Source: Lingula anatina
Taxonomy: Eukaryota > Brachiopoda > Lingulata > Lingulida > Lingulidae
Assembly (NCBI RefSeq): GCF_001039355.2
Contig: NW_019775490.1
Coordinates: 124,001-188,000, forward strand
Length of the DNA stretch: 64,000 nt
Direction: 5' to 3'
Part shown: positions 36,771 through 49,752 of the stretch, in pieces
Position numbering within the stretch: position 1 is the first letter of the stretch
Layout of the letters: every line of letters begins with the position of its first letter
Position numbers and translations under genes: made by a program
Notes under the pieces: model-generated
Seen by the model: the letters and a program-made list of their open reading frames with translations, nothing else
The model's database searches: none
Told to the model about the DNA's origin: nothing

Positions 36771-37260
36771 ATTCATGCTTGTGAGTACAACAACAGCTAA
36801 ACTGAACAACAAAATAAGAAACACTATATTTGGGGTAAATGACTTGGCACATGGCAGATTGTTCCCAGATACAGTAATCATACCAGCAATGACGTACAGA
36901 CCAGAGATATGGGCAATCACAAGACATCAGAGAGAAAGGCTGTCCATGGCTCAGGGGAGTATGCAAATATCAATACTCAATATAACAAAGAAAACAAGAT
37001 CCAGAAACAAAGTTGCAAGACATTTTAGCATAGCACAGACAGAAAATGGCCAATGGCCAGGGTATCTGGCAAGCATGAACACTAGAGAGTGGGCCAGGAA
37101 AACAACAGAATAAACACCAAGACATCGAAAAAAGAGTCACAGGAAGACCAAAGTCAAGATGGAGAGATGACATTGAGCAGAGGACAGGTAGTAAATGGAT
37201 CAAACACATGGACATGGACACAAGTGGCATACAATTGTCAAGCATGGAAAAATTGTTTTT
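36770..37260 (+). pseudogene. Non-LTR retrotransposon (LINE) 3' remnant
   Basis: The translation resembles the C-terminal end of LINE reverse transcriptases: IPAMTYRPEIWAITRHQRE, then RDDIEQRTGSKWI after an R(V)TGRPKSRW block. It is broken by a stop at about 37111. The end of the same remnant recurs at 40676-40812 because the flanking block is repeated in the assembly. Confidence 0.7.
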
Positions 37261-40200
37261 GATATATCTCTAGTGTACAGATCAAGTGCTGTTTCTCTAA
37301 AACTCAATAAGCAATCTTTACTGTCCATTACAATGCTTTAACCTTCAGGAGAAAGTGGGTCCCTAGAATATTGAAGATGAGATTGATACTTCACAAAAAG
37401 ACACTAGCAGATAAATATTGCTAACTTTGGTCCTAGACTTAACAAATTCCTATAATCTTGAAAATATCTAAAAATGAATGCCACAAGCAAACAGATTAAT
37501 GCCCTCTCTAAACTGAGATTAAGCAACCTAAATTGAGACTAAGCAATCTCTGAGCTTATTAATAAACTGGCCATTAAAAATGTGTGCACAAGCAAACTGA
37601 AGTATTAGAAGTAGCACAGACAGCACACAATGTTAACATTTAACGTTACAAGCTGAATAAGTTATTATATCTCACAGTGGCATTAATTAAAAGCAACTGC
37701 AGTACTCTATGTGCTTTTGAACATGCTGGGTATTTCATATAAGCTGGAAAAACAGACTGAAATGGAAAGATCACATACTTTTCTTTGTTCATGCTGACAA
37801 TACCCAATTCACTGCTCTCCCCATTATTCTCCATTTGTCTTAGCATTTATTAGAGAGAGAGAGAGAGCCATTTATTCTCCATTCAATCTCCCAGTTATTC
37901 TCCCTTTCTCTTAGCATTTACTTAAGAGCCTCTTGATATTTTGTCAAAAAGTGATGCTACAAAAAGGTAATTTTTTATACAATAAGAAAAAGGTTATAAG
38001 AATGCCTATCAAAACATTGCTAAGGTAAAAAAAATCAGAAAATAAAGATATGATTTCAAAACCAGGTGACAAAAGTTTCATCAAAACTGTAGCTTTCTGA
38101 GAACATAGACATAAAAGACAATGATTTTAAACAAAATTAGACAAAGAAAATTGTACTATATTGTCTGATTGGATAAAACAAAATACAAAAGATGAAGTAT
38201 TATATCATTCTGTTCAACCTACCATGAGAAGGACATCAGATTTTTTTACTACTATTTTTCTCTTCCATGAGAAGTGACAATCAGCGTGTTGACACTTATC
38301 AATGCCACTGTGGCAGTTCATGTTGTTTTACACAGTTACCATACCATACCATACCATCCAAATTTTCATTATCATGTCTGACTGAGAATCCAACTTTACC
38401 AGCAAAGCCTTCTTATTAATGACATAAAAATGTTACATCTTGTGCTTTTTCTTTGTTGGCTTCTCAGAAGAACCCCCTAAGTGTAGTCTCTTCCTGGCAG
38501 TCTGTTCAGGTTTGTCAGTATTCAACACATGGGAATCTATTGCTGAAATTTAAAAGATAAAAACCATCAAGAACAAAAAACTCTTCAAGCATAAAAATGC
38601 CCAACTTTTAACTTTTATAGCTTCTTAGTAGCTTCATGTAGATGATGAGCAGCATACCTTATTGAGAGATGATATGGCACCTTTACTCGGAATACAGGAT
38701 ACTATATATCCATGACACATACTCACAGACATGATAACCCTTTAACTTATTCATGTCAGTTTCATATAATAATACCTAGCATCCACATTTACCTTCTGTT
38801 TTCCTGACAACCTTCACAATAAGACAAGACACAGGTGCCTGTTCTGGATTTGACCAAGTGAGGAATGAGAATTGTCGAGCATCTTCCCTGAGAACTGGAA
38901 GGATTTCATCTCTCAAATGGTGACAGCCTGGTCCACTAATGTCAATGACACAATAGATCGATGTGGTTGCAGGGGTGGTGTTGGAGGTGGTGGTGGAGGG
39001 TGTACATTTCTGCAACACCATCCTCAGGACCTTCCTGCAGTATACTGCATAGTTGATAACCTCTTTGTCTACAGGGCCCAGCAGAAACAGAATGTTCTGA
39101 AAGGAGTTTACATTTGACAAAGCTCTCAGTTTTGACTTCAGCATACTGATGACACAGACCTTCTCACCATCTTGTAAAACAACTTCTTGTGGATAGCAAA
39201 TGACCTGGAATTTGCTATCAGTTTCAGCAAGGAGCCATTGTTTGATGCAAGAACATTCTGAGAGATCATAAATTTGCTGGCGTTCCTCTGAAATGTTCTC
39301 TTGTCTGGATCTAAACAGTGACTGCAGGTCAGCCATCACATGCATGTGAGGCTGCACATGCTCAGTGAGACCTAGACGAATAACTCTGTCAGGGTCTGTG
39401 AAATCATTCAATTTCAGCTGTAAGACATGGACTCTGAAATCTGTGTGGCCTGATGACTTCCTCTTTGGTCGCATTATCACATATTTTGCCATGTCTTCAT
39501 AACCAAGGTTTCTCTGTGTTGCCCTCACATTGTCCCGAACTGCTCCGCGATACCCCTCTGTAACCCTTTGCTGAGTTGCCTCTGGAAGACTACTATTATG
39601 TTGGACCAACTTTCTAAAAAAATGCACTTTCTCGTTTTTAAGGTGCAAAAGTAATGACTCTAAATCTTCATGGAAGAGCAGTTTTTCTTCAGTTGAGGCT
39701 TCAAACCTAATAAATATGAGAAAAATTTTGTCAGCAAAACTGTGTACATGTGCATAACCACAATATTGTGATCAAAATGCGATCTAAAATGCTCATGTCT
39801 GTAAATGATATGTATGTCATAGAAGAACTTCACTAAGAAGAGGTCAATTTATATTTTGTGCACATTTTTCATTCACTTTCATTCACTTACATGTTTTTTA
39901 ATACTGATGAAACTTCCAGCAGATAATGTAGCACTTCTTTTGCTTTGAAAGCATGGTGGCCAAAAGAGCTATTCCACACAATAGATGGTGCTTCAGCAGT
40001 ATTATAAAGCTCAAGACTCTTGATTATCCTTCGGGCTTCTGGAGATGTGATGTCACATTCCACTATGTACAAAGTGGCATCAGGAATTTCCACAGCTAGA
40101 AGAAAATAGTTTTAATTTGGTTGACATTCTGTGTTCTAGCATATCAATACCATATCATGAAAGTATCAACACACTATTTTTAAAATCCAACTCTAATGTT

Positions 40201-40674
40201 CTCACATGAAGAGTACAATAGAGTTGGATTTTAAAAATAATGATGGCCCTCCCTCATGTCGTCTATACAAAAAAAAAAATCATAAAGGATTCTATTTTTG
40301 CGCTCCTCAGATTCATTTTCAATTCAGAGACAGTTATGCCTTTTCTTTCCCTCTGTTGCCACTGTCCACAGTAAATCAACAGGTTTAGAAAGTGAATTAC
40401 AATAACAATCCCATGACTCATCATAGTTCTCAGTTGATTAGGAGGTATATTTGACATATCATTTATTATTTAAGCTCAAACACACATCATTTACCGTAAC
40501 TTAAATGGTCATCTGATATCAACACTTAAATGTAACCCTCTGTGAAACTAATGAAAGTGTCTGTAAATATCTACTTTACATCTATGAAAACAATGAAATG
40601 CAGTCACAAAATGTTAAGATAAGATACACTGATATATCAACTCACCCTGACTGCTCAGCGAGGGATTCTCTTTA
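37125..40674. repeat. 3.55-kb block, first copy (3' part of ePHD gene)
   Basis: Repeated at 40676-44225 with about 97-98 % visible identity. Microsatellite differences include a (GA)n run near 37856, CATAC units at 38339-38356 and an A run at 40268. It ends inside an exon at the N at 40675, the signature of an unmerged overlapping contig. Confidence 0.9.
38433..40674 (-). pseudogene. ePHD-protein gene, truncated first copy
   Basis: Exons in transcription order: 40674-40646 (cut by the N), 40095-39891, 39706-38793, 38542-38433 (stop). They equal the last four exons of the complete copy at 41995-47101. The reading frame is intact but there are several amino-acid differences, for example EATQQRV against EATRLRI, EHVQP against ERMQP and LFRSR against LFTSR. 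There is no ePHD region. It is most likely the other allele of the same locus; if it were a real duplicate it would be 5' truncated. Confidence 0.8.
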
Positions 40675-40675
40675 N

Positions 40676-43600
40676 CAAAAAAAAGAGTCACAGGAAGACC
40701 AAAGTCAAGATGGAGAGATGACATTGGGCAGAGGACTGGTAGTAAATAGATCAAACACATGGACATGGACACAAGTAGCATACAATTGTCAAGCATGGAA
40801 AAATTGTTTTTGATATATCTCTAGTGTACAGATCAAGTGCTGTTTCTCTAAAACTCAATTAGCAATCTTTATAATACTGTCCATTACAATGCTTTAACCT
40901 TCAGGAGAAAGTGGGTCCCTAGAATATTGAAGATGAGATTGATACTTCACAAAAAGACACTAGCAGATAAATATTGCTAACTTTGGTCCTAGACTTAACA
41001 AATTCCTATAATCTTGAAAATATCTAAAAATGAATGCCACAAGCAAACAGATTAATGCCCTCTCTAAACTGAGATTAAGCAACCTAAATTGAGACTAAGC
41101 AATCAATCTCTGAGATTATTAATAAACTGGCCATTAAAAATGTGTGCACAAGCAAACTGAAGTATTAGAAGTAGCACAGACAGCACACAATGTTAACATT
41201 TAACGTTACAAGCTGATTAAGTTATTATATCTCACAGTGGCATTAATTAAAAGCAACTGCAGTACTCTATGTGCTTTTGAACATGCTGGGTATTTCATAT
41301 AAGCAGGAAAAACAGACTGAAATGGAAAGATCACATACTTTTCTTTGTTCATGCTGACAATACCCAATTCACTGCTCTCCCAATTATTCTCCATTTTTCT
41401 TAGCATTTATTAGAGAGAGAGAGCCATTTATTCTCCATTTAATCTCCATTCATTCTCCCAGTTATTCTACCTTTCTCTTAGCATTTACTTAGGAGCCTCT
41501 TGATATTTTGTCAAAAAGTGATGCTACAAAAAGGTAATTTTTTATACAATAAGAAAAAGGTTAAAAGAATGCCTATCAAAACATTGCTAAGGTAAAAAAA
41601 TCAGAAAATAAAGATATGATTTCAAAACCAGGTGACAAAAGTTTCATCAAAACTGTAGCTTTCTGAGAACATAGACATAAAAGACAATGCTTTTAAACAA
41701 AATTAGACAAAGAAAATTGTACTATATTGTCTGATTGGATAAAACAAAATACAAAAGATGAAGTATTATATAATTCTGTTCAACCTACCATGAGAAGGAC
41801 ATCAGATTTTTTTACTACTATTTTTCTCTTCCATGAGAAGTGACAATCAGCGTGTTGACACCTATCAATGCCACTGTGGCAGTTCATGTTGTTTTACACA
41901 GTTACCATACCATACCATCCAAATTCTCATTATCATGTCTGATTGAGAATCCAACTTTACCAGCAAAGCCTTCTTATTAATGACATAAAAAATGTTACAT
42001 CTTGTGCTTTTTCTTTGTTGGCTTCTCAGAAGAACCCCCTAGGTGTAGTCTCTTCCTGGCAGTCTGTTCAGGTTTGTCAGTATTCAACACATGGGAATCT
42101 ATTGCTGAAATTTAAAGGTTAAACCATCAAGAACAAAAAACTCTTCAAGCATAAAAATGCCCAACTTTTAACTTTTATAGCTTCTTAGTAGCTTCATGTA
42201 GATGATGAGCAGCATACCTTATTGAGAGATGATATGGCATCTTTACTCGGAATACAGGATACTATATATCCATGACACATACTCACAGACATGATAACCC
42301 TTCAACTTATTCATGTCAGTTTCATATAATAATACCTAGCATCCACATTTACCTTCTTTTTTCCTGACAACCTTCACAATAAGACAAGACACAGGTGCCT
42401 GTTCTGGATTTGACCAAGTGAGGAATGAGAATTGTCGAGCATCTTCCCTGAGAACTGGAAGGATTTCATCTCTCAAATGGTGACAGCCTGGTCCACTAAT
42501 GTCAATGACACAATAGATCGATGTGGTTGCAGGGGTGGTGTTGGAGGTGGTGGTGGAGGGTGTACATTTCTGCAATACCATCCTCAGGACCTTCCTGCAG
42601 TATACTGCATAGTTGATAACCTCTTTGTCTACAGGGCCCAGCAGAAACAGAATGTTCTGAAAGGAGTTTACATTTGACAAAGCTCTCAGTTTTGACTTCA
42701 GCATACTGACGACACAGACCTTCTCACCATCTTGTAAAACAACTTCTTGTGGATAGCAAATGACCTGGAATTTGCTATCAGTTTCAGCAAGGAGCCATTG
42801 TTTGATGCAAGAACATTCTGAGAGATCATAAATTTGCTGGCGTTCCTCTGAAATGTTCTCTTGTCTGGATGTAAACAGTGACTGTAGGTCAGCCATCACA
42901 TGCATGTGAGGCTGCATACGCTCAGTGAGACCTAGACGAATAACTCTGTCAGGGTCTGTGAAATCATTCAATTTCAGCTGTAAGACATGAACTCTGAAAT
43001 CTGTGTGGCCTGATGACTTCCTCTTTGGTCGCATTATCACATATTTTGCCATGTCTTCATAACCAAGGTTTCTCTGTGTTGCCCTCACATTGTCCCGAAC
43101 TGCTCCACGATACCCCTCTGTAATCCTTAGCCGAGTTGCCTCTGGAAGACTACTATTATGTTGGACCAACTTTCTAAAAAAATGCACTTTCTCGTTTTTA
43201 AGGTGCAAAAGTAATGACTCTAAATATTCATGGAAGAGCAGTTTTTCTTCAGTTGAGGCTTCAAACCTAATAAATATGAGAAAAATTTTGTCAGCAAAAC
43301 TGTGTACATGTGCATAACCACAATATTGTGATCAAAATGCGATCTAAAATGCTCATGTCTGTAAATGATATGTATGTCATAGAAGAACTTCACTAAGAAG
43401 AGGTCAATTTATATTTTGTGCACATTTTTCATTCACTTACATGTTTTTTAATACTGATGAAACTTCCAGCAGATAATGTAGCACTTCTTTTGCTTTGAAA
43501 GCATGGTGGCCAAAAGAGCTATTCCACACAATAGATGGCGCTTCAGCAGTATTATAAAGCTCAAGACTCTTGATTATCCTTCGGGCTTCTGGAGATGTGA

Positions 43601-44225
43601 TGTCACATTCCACTATGTACAAAGTGGCATCAGGAATTTCCCCAGCTAGAAGAAAATAGTTTTAATTTGGTTGACATTCTGTGTTCTAGCATATCAATAC
43701 CATATTATGAAAGTATCAACACACTATTTTTAAAATCCAACTCTAATGTTCTCACATGAAGAGTACACTAGAGTTGGATTTTAAAAATAATGATGGCCCT
43801 CCCTCATGCCGTCTATACAAAAAAAAAAAAAAAAAAAATCATAAAGGATTCTATTTTTGCGCTCCTCAGATTCATTTTCAATTCAGAGACAGTTATGCCT
43901 TTTCTTCCCCTCTGTTGCCACTGTCCACAGTAAATCAACAGGTTTAGAAAGTGAATTATAATAACAATCCCATGACTCATCATAGTTCTCAGTTGATTAG
44001 GAGGTATATTTGACATATCATTTATTATTTAAGCTCAAACACACATCATTTACCGTAACTTAAATGGTCATCTGATATCAACACTTAAATGTAACCCTCT
44101 GTGAAACTAATGAAAGTGTCTGTAAATATCTACTTTACATCTATGAAAACAATGAAATGCAGTCACAAAATGTTAAGATAAGATACACTGATATATCAAC
44201 TCACCCTGACTGCTCAGCGAGGGAT
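40676..44225. repeat. 3.55-kb block, second copy
   Basis: Begins right after the N at 40675 and continues without a break into the 5' half of the ePHD gene, so this is the copy that belongs to the complete gene. Confidence 0.9.
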
Positions 44226-45719
44226 TCTCTTGAACCACTGTGTTTTTGTTTTCCCATTGTGATGAAATTGGCATTTCTTTTCTGTCTATGTACATCTCAG
44301 TTTGTTGGAAAGACTGGCAAAAACTTTCTTTGGCTTCTGAGAGAACATTTTCTAGTTTCACTCTAGTAACTGGAATGACGAGTTTTCTTGCAGAGCTCCC
44401 TTGTGACTGAATGTTGTTTGCAGACACCTCATCCTCGTCAAAACTAGAAGAATTTGATGACAAATCTCCGAACATGACTAGAGATGGGGAAAAAAAGATG
44501 TACACTTGAACAAAGTAATAGCTGCATTAAGTACACAATGTTTGCAATTTTATCCAGAAAACAAATTGGCAAAGCCATATACACTTTTAAAGGACAAGGT
44601 TCCCTCCTTCCTTCTCTGTTAAAGAACATGTTTCTTCAGTTAAAAAAAGTAATTCACCTGCCAAACTATTATTATTATCACCTTGCTCAGCGTAATTGAT
44701 CAATCTCATACATTATATTCTGTATCCCATTAAGATCTTTTTAAATACCCTTATTGTTATAGAATGCTTCATTTCCATTTTGATGTTACAAGTGCACTGA
44801 TGAACAAATACACATGTCAAATTATTAAGATCAGGGAGAACTGACTACGAAAGTATACTATATTCACCTACCACTTTGTTGTTTTTCATCTTCTTTTTCT
44901 TCATTTATATTTTTGTGATTTTTACATATAAAATCTTTATAGTCTCCATCTTCTATGTCTTCACTGTCACCATCTTCTATGTCTTTACTGTCACCATCTT
45001 CTATGTCTTCACTGTCACCATCTTCTATGTCAGAACCTGAAAAGCAATCATTATATTATGATGAAATGCCATGAACACTGGTGTCCCTGAACAAGATCTA
45101 CTGACAGTCAATAAAAACGCATCATTTATTTATCAAATAATATTTTGGAATACTAAGAAAATAACAGTTTTCATGTGAAATATGACTCATTATTCAGTCA
45201 AACAAGGTGACTCTCTTATGACTGAACAAGGGCATTTGTACTCGTTTATATGGTTGAAATCGATTTTTTGTAAAAAAAAAGTACAAGAAAGTTTTCTGAT
45301 GCGTTTTCATTGACTGTCAGTATATATAATGGAGACTGCAACACAAACAAACATCATTACAATAAAAAAATCACAACTGTTGGGAATTCCAACAAGATGA
45401 CTTAATTGCTTCAAAACTTTAAACCATGTTTACCTAAGCTTTTTGCATAAGTTTTCTCACACTTACATGAATTCTGGCCTTTATTGTTGTTATAGCTATC
45501 CAAGTGTGCTTGATTACAGAAAACCCTAAAGAGAAGTACATAAAATTCTGTCAAAACACAGACAAATCCCATGGGAACTGGACGATATATAATTGTTGAG
45601 AAATCTGCAACTACAGGTACCTACTAAATACATGCATTCTAAATTTTCCATTGACATTTAGATCAACACTGCATATTGTTAACTGCACAAAATTACCACA
45701 GCTGCACATGTACATAACT

Positions 45720-45774
<55 letters not shown>

Positions 45775-47101
45775 ACACACGCACGTGCATGACAGAGGGA
45801 GAGAAACATTTAACATCTGAAAATCCACTGGACTGCAGTAGCATTTTGTGCAGAACTGAAAAATTAATATTTATAGTTACTCAAATACAGGCCACCTGCC
45901 ACCATCATAATGTAGAACTACAATCTCACTGTACACATTACACTTGTGAAGCCTACTTACCTATACTTTACTATCTCCTTTCCACTTGAATTTTTTTCCA
46001 CAAACCTTCTTGTTATAACAATGGGATCCTGTGCTGCACAGTAGAAATGGTAAGTCATCTTGCAGCTATTGATAGCACAGCCAGCAGTGGCTCCATTTAG
46101 TTCAGGTTTCTTCTTTTTCTTTAAGCCTTTAGTTTTAAGGCATATTCTGCATTTCTGAAGATGAAATATTCAACAGTACTGTAGTTCATGGTTTAGGTTC
46201 AATGTCTCAGAAAAAATACTCCACATGGGATCAAGGATACTGTAAATCTAATATGTGGAGAAACTGGCTGTATTTATTGTAGGCTTGTTGTATCAAAGCT
46301 AGATATCGTTGTTGTCTTTTGTTGGGTAGTGAGATGTTCTAACATATTTACCTAACATAAAGTATTTATTGTAGGTTTGTTGTATCAAAGCTAGATATCT
46401 TTGCTGGCCTTTGTTGGGTAATGCGCTGTTCTAACAAATAATTATCATCTTGTAACATGTACGTTTTCATGGGTAGGAAACTGGAATGATAAGTGCTACA
46501 AATATTTACTGATTGTATGCTAAATCTATTTTTGCACGTCCACTGCAAGTTAGTCACCTGCAGTTAACAAATCTTAATGAAAATCAGGAAAGCTATATTT
46601 GATTCTGAAATAAATTTTGAAAACCAGGAGAAAGTGGATTTACCAAAGACCGTCCTCGTCTTATTTCAGTCAACACTTCATCAATATTAAACCCACCAAA
46701 GGCAAATTCTTCTTTATACTGGCTCAAGTTGGCACTGTATTGCTGAAAAATGACAATTCAAGTTTCTTAACAGTAGATAGTTAGACCTAATGTGGGTTTT
46801 AAGTTATCAATCACAATATTATACTGTAAAATTTTCTATTCATTATTTTTTTTTTCGTGTTTTTATTAATTGGTCTTGTTGCATCAAAGGAGGACGTGCT
46901 GATCATTTCATCCCAGTACAGTTACAGTAGTCTTCCATCTAATATGGCATACATGTAGAGAAAAAAAATTCATACCATACACTTCTTGTGAGCGCTGCAA
47001 ACATTAGAAGTACAAAGTTCACCACACACCGCAGACACCTCCACTCCTCTCTTACAGAAACCACAGACACTGAGTTTTTTATTGCTCTGTGGTTCACTCA
47101 T
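41995..47101 (-). CDS. Extended-PHD zinc-finger protein (PHF6/PHF11-like N-terminus) with unassigned C-terminal half
   Basis: Exons in transcription order: 47101-46976, 46742-46644, 46154-45961, 45525-45467, 45036-44872, 44477-44205, 43645-43441, 43266-42353, 42104-41995. All are in phase and give 714 residues. Residues 1-155 form an extended PHD (ePHD) module: CGFC, then C..LC, AHKKCM, FGGFNIDEV, EIRRGRSLKCRIC, GATAGC, C..TYHFYC and FCNQAH, as in PHF6, PHF11 and G2E3. In that family the module binds nucleic acid or chromatin. Residues 160-195 are four acidic DIEDGDS-type repeats, followed by a Ser-rich linker. Residues 306-678 hold two blocks I do not recognise (ATLYIVECDITSPEARRI and RNLGYEDMAKYVIM...). 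Basic clusters (RPKRKS, KKKHKM at the end) suggest a nuclear protein. The start is the first ATG, 13 bases after an acceptor, and a likely non-coding exon ends at 47419. Confidence 0.85.
44940..45036 (-). repeat. Coding minisatellite (24-bp units) in the ePHD gene
   Basis: Four 24-base units around GACATAGAAGATGGTGACAG encode DIEDGDSE or DIEDGDSK. The unit length keeps the frame, so copy number could vary without breaking the protein. Confidence 0.9.
45099..45322. mobile_element. MITE of the CTGACAGTCAAT family in ePHD intron
   Basis: About 224 bp with inverted ends CTGACAGTCAATAAAAACGC and GCGTTTTCATTGACTGTCAG and TA at both edges. It is a shorter relative of 32995-33526. Confidence 0.8.
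45719..45781. repeat. (TG)n microsatellite
   Basis: About 25 uninterrupted TG units followed by a short CA stretch, in an ePHD-gene intron. Confidence 0.98.
46271..46440. repeat. Intronic tandem duplication (~97 bp)
   Basis: TTGTTGTATCAAAGCTAGAT with its surroundings, through TTTGTTGGGTA and GTTCTAACA, occurs twice. A weaker third trace (CTTGTTGCATCAAAG) is near 46872. Confidence 0.75.
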
Positions 47102-47115
47102 AGTGAAAAGACCAC

Positions 47116-47603
47116 CTGAAATTTAATACGGTGTTCCATATTTAAGTAAGAAAAGTAAAGGTTTTGAAAATGAATGTTGTATAACACGTTAACCTTATCT
47201 GAAACTTAAGAACGACAATTGCCAAATGTGGTTGCCATGAACGAATCCTGCACACATTCACAAACTTTACTTTCTCTAGGGGAAAGTTGGCCTGCTCTGT
47301 CCGTAACACTAGTGCCCCTTAGTACGCTCTTGTAAAAGATTGTGTGCATGGAGACACTTTGAAGTTGATGAATCTATTGAGTCACAAGCTTTGAATAAAA
47401 CGTGTAGAACCTGCTCACCCGTAGTAAATTCAGACGCAACTCTCCGCACGAAACTCGTTTGCATTAATGGAGTTTTCTGATAGGAGCCTCGTTCTCGCGA
47501 AGAGGAGTGTTGGGATTTCCCCTGGCTGGGAAATTTCTTGCCTGTTAGTACCCTTAATTTTATAACTTTAAATATTTGCTGGGTTATAATTTTTCATTTG
47601 TAC

Positions 47604-47634
<31 letters not shown>

Positions 47635-49752
47635 TTAACTACCCAATAAAGATCCATAAAGGTCATGCGCAGCAAATCTCCCCCACCAAATATCCAAATG
47701 ATTTCCAAAATTTAATAAAAGCTACAGCATTAATACTCTAGACTGTTGAAGTATTCCCTCAAAATTTCATCGCTTACATTATGAAAAGCACAAATTTTGC
47801 TGACATATATTTTTTTTACATTCAGTAATACACTTTAAAATGTATCTGCTCAGTGGAAGATGTAGCATTTTAACTATTGGTTTTATTAATGTATTGAAAA
47901 AGCAATGCATATTTCAGTGATATTTGTTGAAGCAGTTTACAATTTGTTTTAAGAAGACAAATTGAAGACTGTAAACAGCTTTTTTTATTTTTCTGATATG
48001 AAAACAAAGATATACTTCACTTACAAGAAAGTGACTTTATAGCAACTTTTATCCCACTGATACGCTATGACAAATCCCACTTGTCAAAAGCAAAAATGTG
48101 CTTCTTTTCATTATCAACATTAAATTATGGTTTTAAAGTAAGTGCTTGTTAAAGTACATAAATAAAAATTAAAAAATAAAAATAACATCATTTCACACAA
48201 GACCGTGATTTTTGCTACATGTAATATCTGTGCAATATATCTAAAGATATCTTTAGGAACATAGACAAATAATCATTTTGAAACAAATTAGATATTAATT
48301 TCAATAATATTATTTAAGGCCTAAAGGTACACTCCATGGGTTTGAGAAGACCCAAAATGCTTATTTTGCCACCCACGGCTTCCCATAAAACCTTACATGC
48401 ACCTTAAAATGATTTAACCCCCTAAACACTTTGGAGTTAACCCAATGTTGATATTTCCATTGGAGCTTATAGGAAAACGGTCACTGTTTTTAAGACTGGG
48501 CACTCTTTTTAAATTAAAATCAACCTTTATAAATTTTATCAATTTAGGTTGAATCCAAATGCAGAGGGAGATAGATAAATAATCGTGTGTACCAGAAAAA
48601 CTCAATTTTGATGGGTAAACCTCATGGTGTGTGCCTTTAAGCAGGTATTTTAATGACTTTTTAATGGACTTTTTTATTCATGAAATAGCTGACATTTAAA
48701 ATTTACATAAATTGTTTTCATCAATTTTTTCCTTTTCTCAAATTTGTAATTTACATACCCTCTACCAGTGCCACATACCAATTTTTTCACTGTATATTTA
48801 CAGGTATATCTCAGATTAATTTTATACACTTTCCTGCACAGCAAGTATTAATAGTTAAATTGACGTCACCACTCAGCTGGCCTATGGCAGAGAGTATACA
48901 GTATTTCACATTGCACAGTTTATTGAATATATTTGATTTTAATCTCCAAATAAATATTATTATTATTATTATTATTATGTTCACGTTTAATATCCCACAT
49001 GAATGTTACTGAAATAGCACAGGTTATTGTCTTCTTCTGTAAAGTGCACTGATGGCAACACTAATGGCAAAGGCGGCAATAATTGCAGATGATGGCTATA
49101 CATGTATGTCCAAGCAGTTGTAAAAAAAAAAAAAAATTAAAAATAAAGTCAGATATACAAACCGACTTCATATCCCACTTATTTGTGTAAAACAAAGCTG
49201 ACAAAGAAATATTTACAGAATGCAGTGCTGACACTGTGGTGCAATGCTCATGAAGAAATTTTTCATTGTTACCATTGCAGACGATTTACAATTTTACTTG
49301 CAATTATCCCACTTCACACACAGCTGTGTCAATAATGACAAAACTTTTGATGTAACCCATATGGCAAAAAAAAAAATAATAAAATAATAATAATAAATTA
49401 AAAATAAATAAAAATAATAATATATAAATAAAAAATAAATAAATAAAAAATTCTTTAAAAAGATAAATTTTCTTTTCTTTTTCTCCAGTAATCCTGATAC
49501 TCGAGTAAATTTCCCACTTTTAATGCCAACAAAAGTTAACATTCAGCGCATCTGTTTGTTGTTGGCATACAACAAGAAGTTACAGATTGTGATTCCATCA
49601 AATGGGGGAGAAGGCCTAATGGCAAAATAAATAAATAAATAAATAATGGAGTTAAAAAGAAGTAAATTGAGCAAGTCTATGAATATCGAAATTTTCTCTA
49701 TCCCACATGAATGACCAATCATCCCACTTCATCTATTGACAAGTTTAGTTTA
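47116..49752. other. Intergenic region: ePHD promoter and small Maf 3' UTR
   Basis: 47419-47510 probably holds the ePHD gene's non-coding first exon (donor GTGAGCAG on the minus strand) and promoter. A 30-base A run is at about 47604-47632, ATT repeats at 48957-48977, and an extreme A/T simple-sequence stretch at 49370-49450. No gene is recognised. Confidence 0.55.
48313..48640. mobile_element. piggyBac-like MITE (TTAA-flanked)
   Basis: TTAA occurs at both edges (48313-48316, 48637-48640). The ends CTAAAGGTACACTCCATGGG and its near-inverse before GTGTGCCTTTAA are imperfect inverted repeats over about 22 bases. There is no coding capacity. The family call rests on the TTAA sites only. Confidence 0.5.

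Noticed and set aside
38339..38356. CATAC units as a possible CRISPR-like or regulatory array
   Set aside because: A plain microsatellite whose unit number differs between the two assembly copies.
38872..39117. Plus-strand frame with poly-Gly opposite the ePHD gene (also 42432-42677)
   Set aside because: Shadow of the minus-strand coding exon; no promoter or splice context.
45651..45989. Cys/Val repeat protein frame
   Set aside because: Translation of the (TG)n microsatellite.
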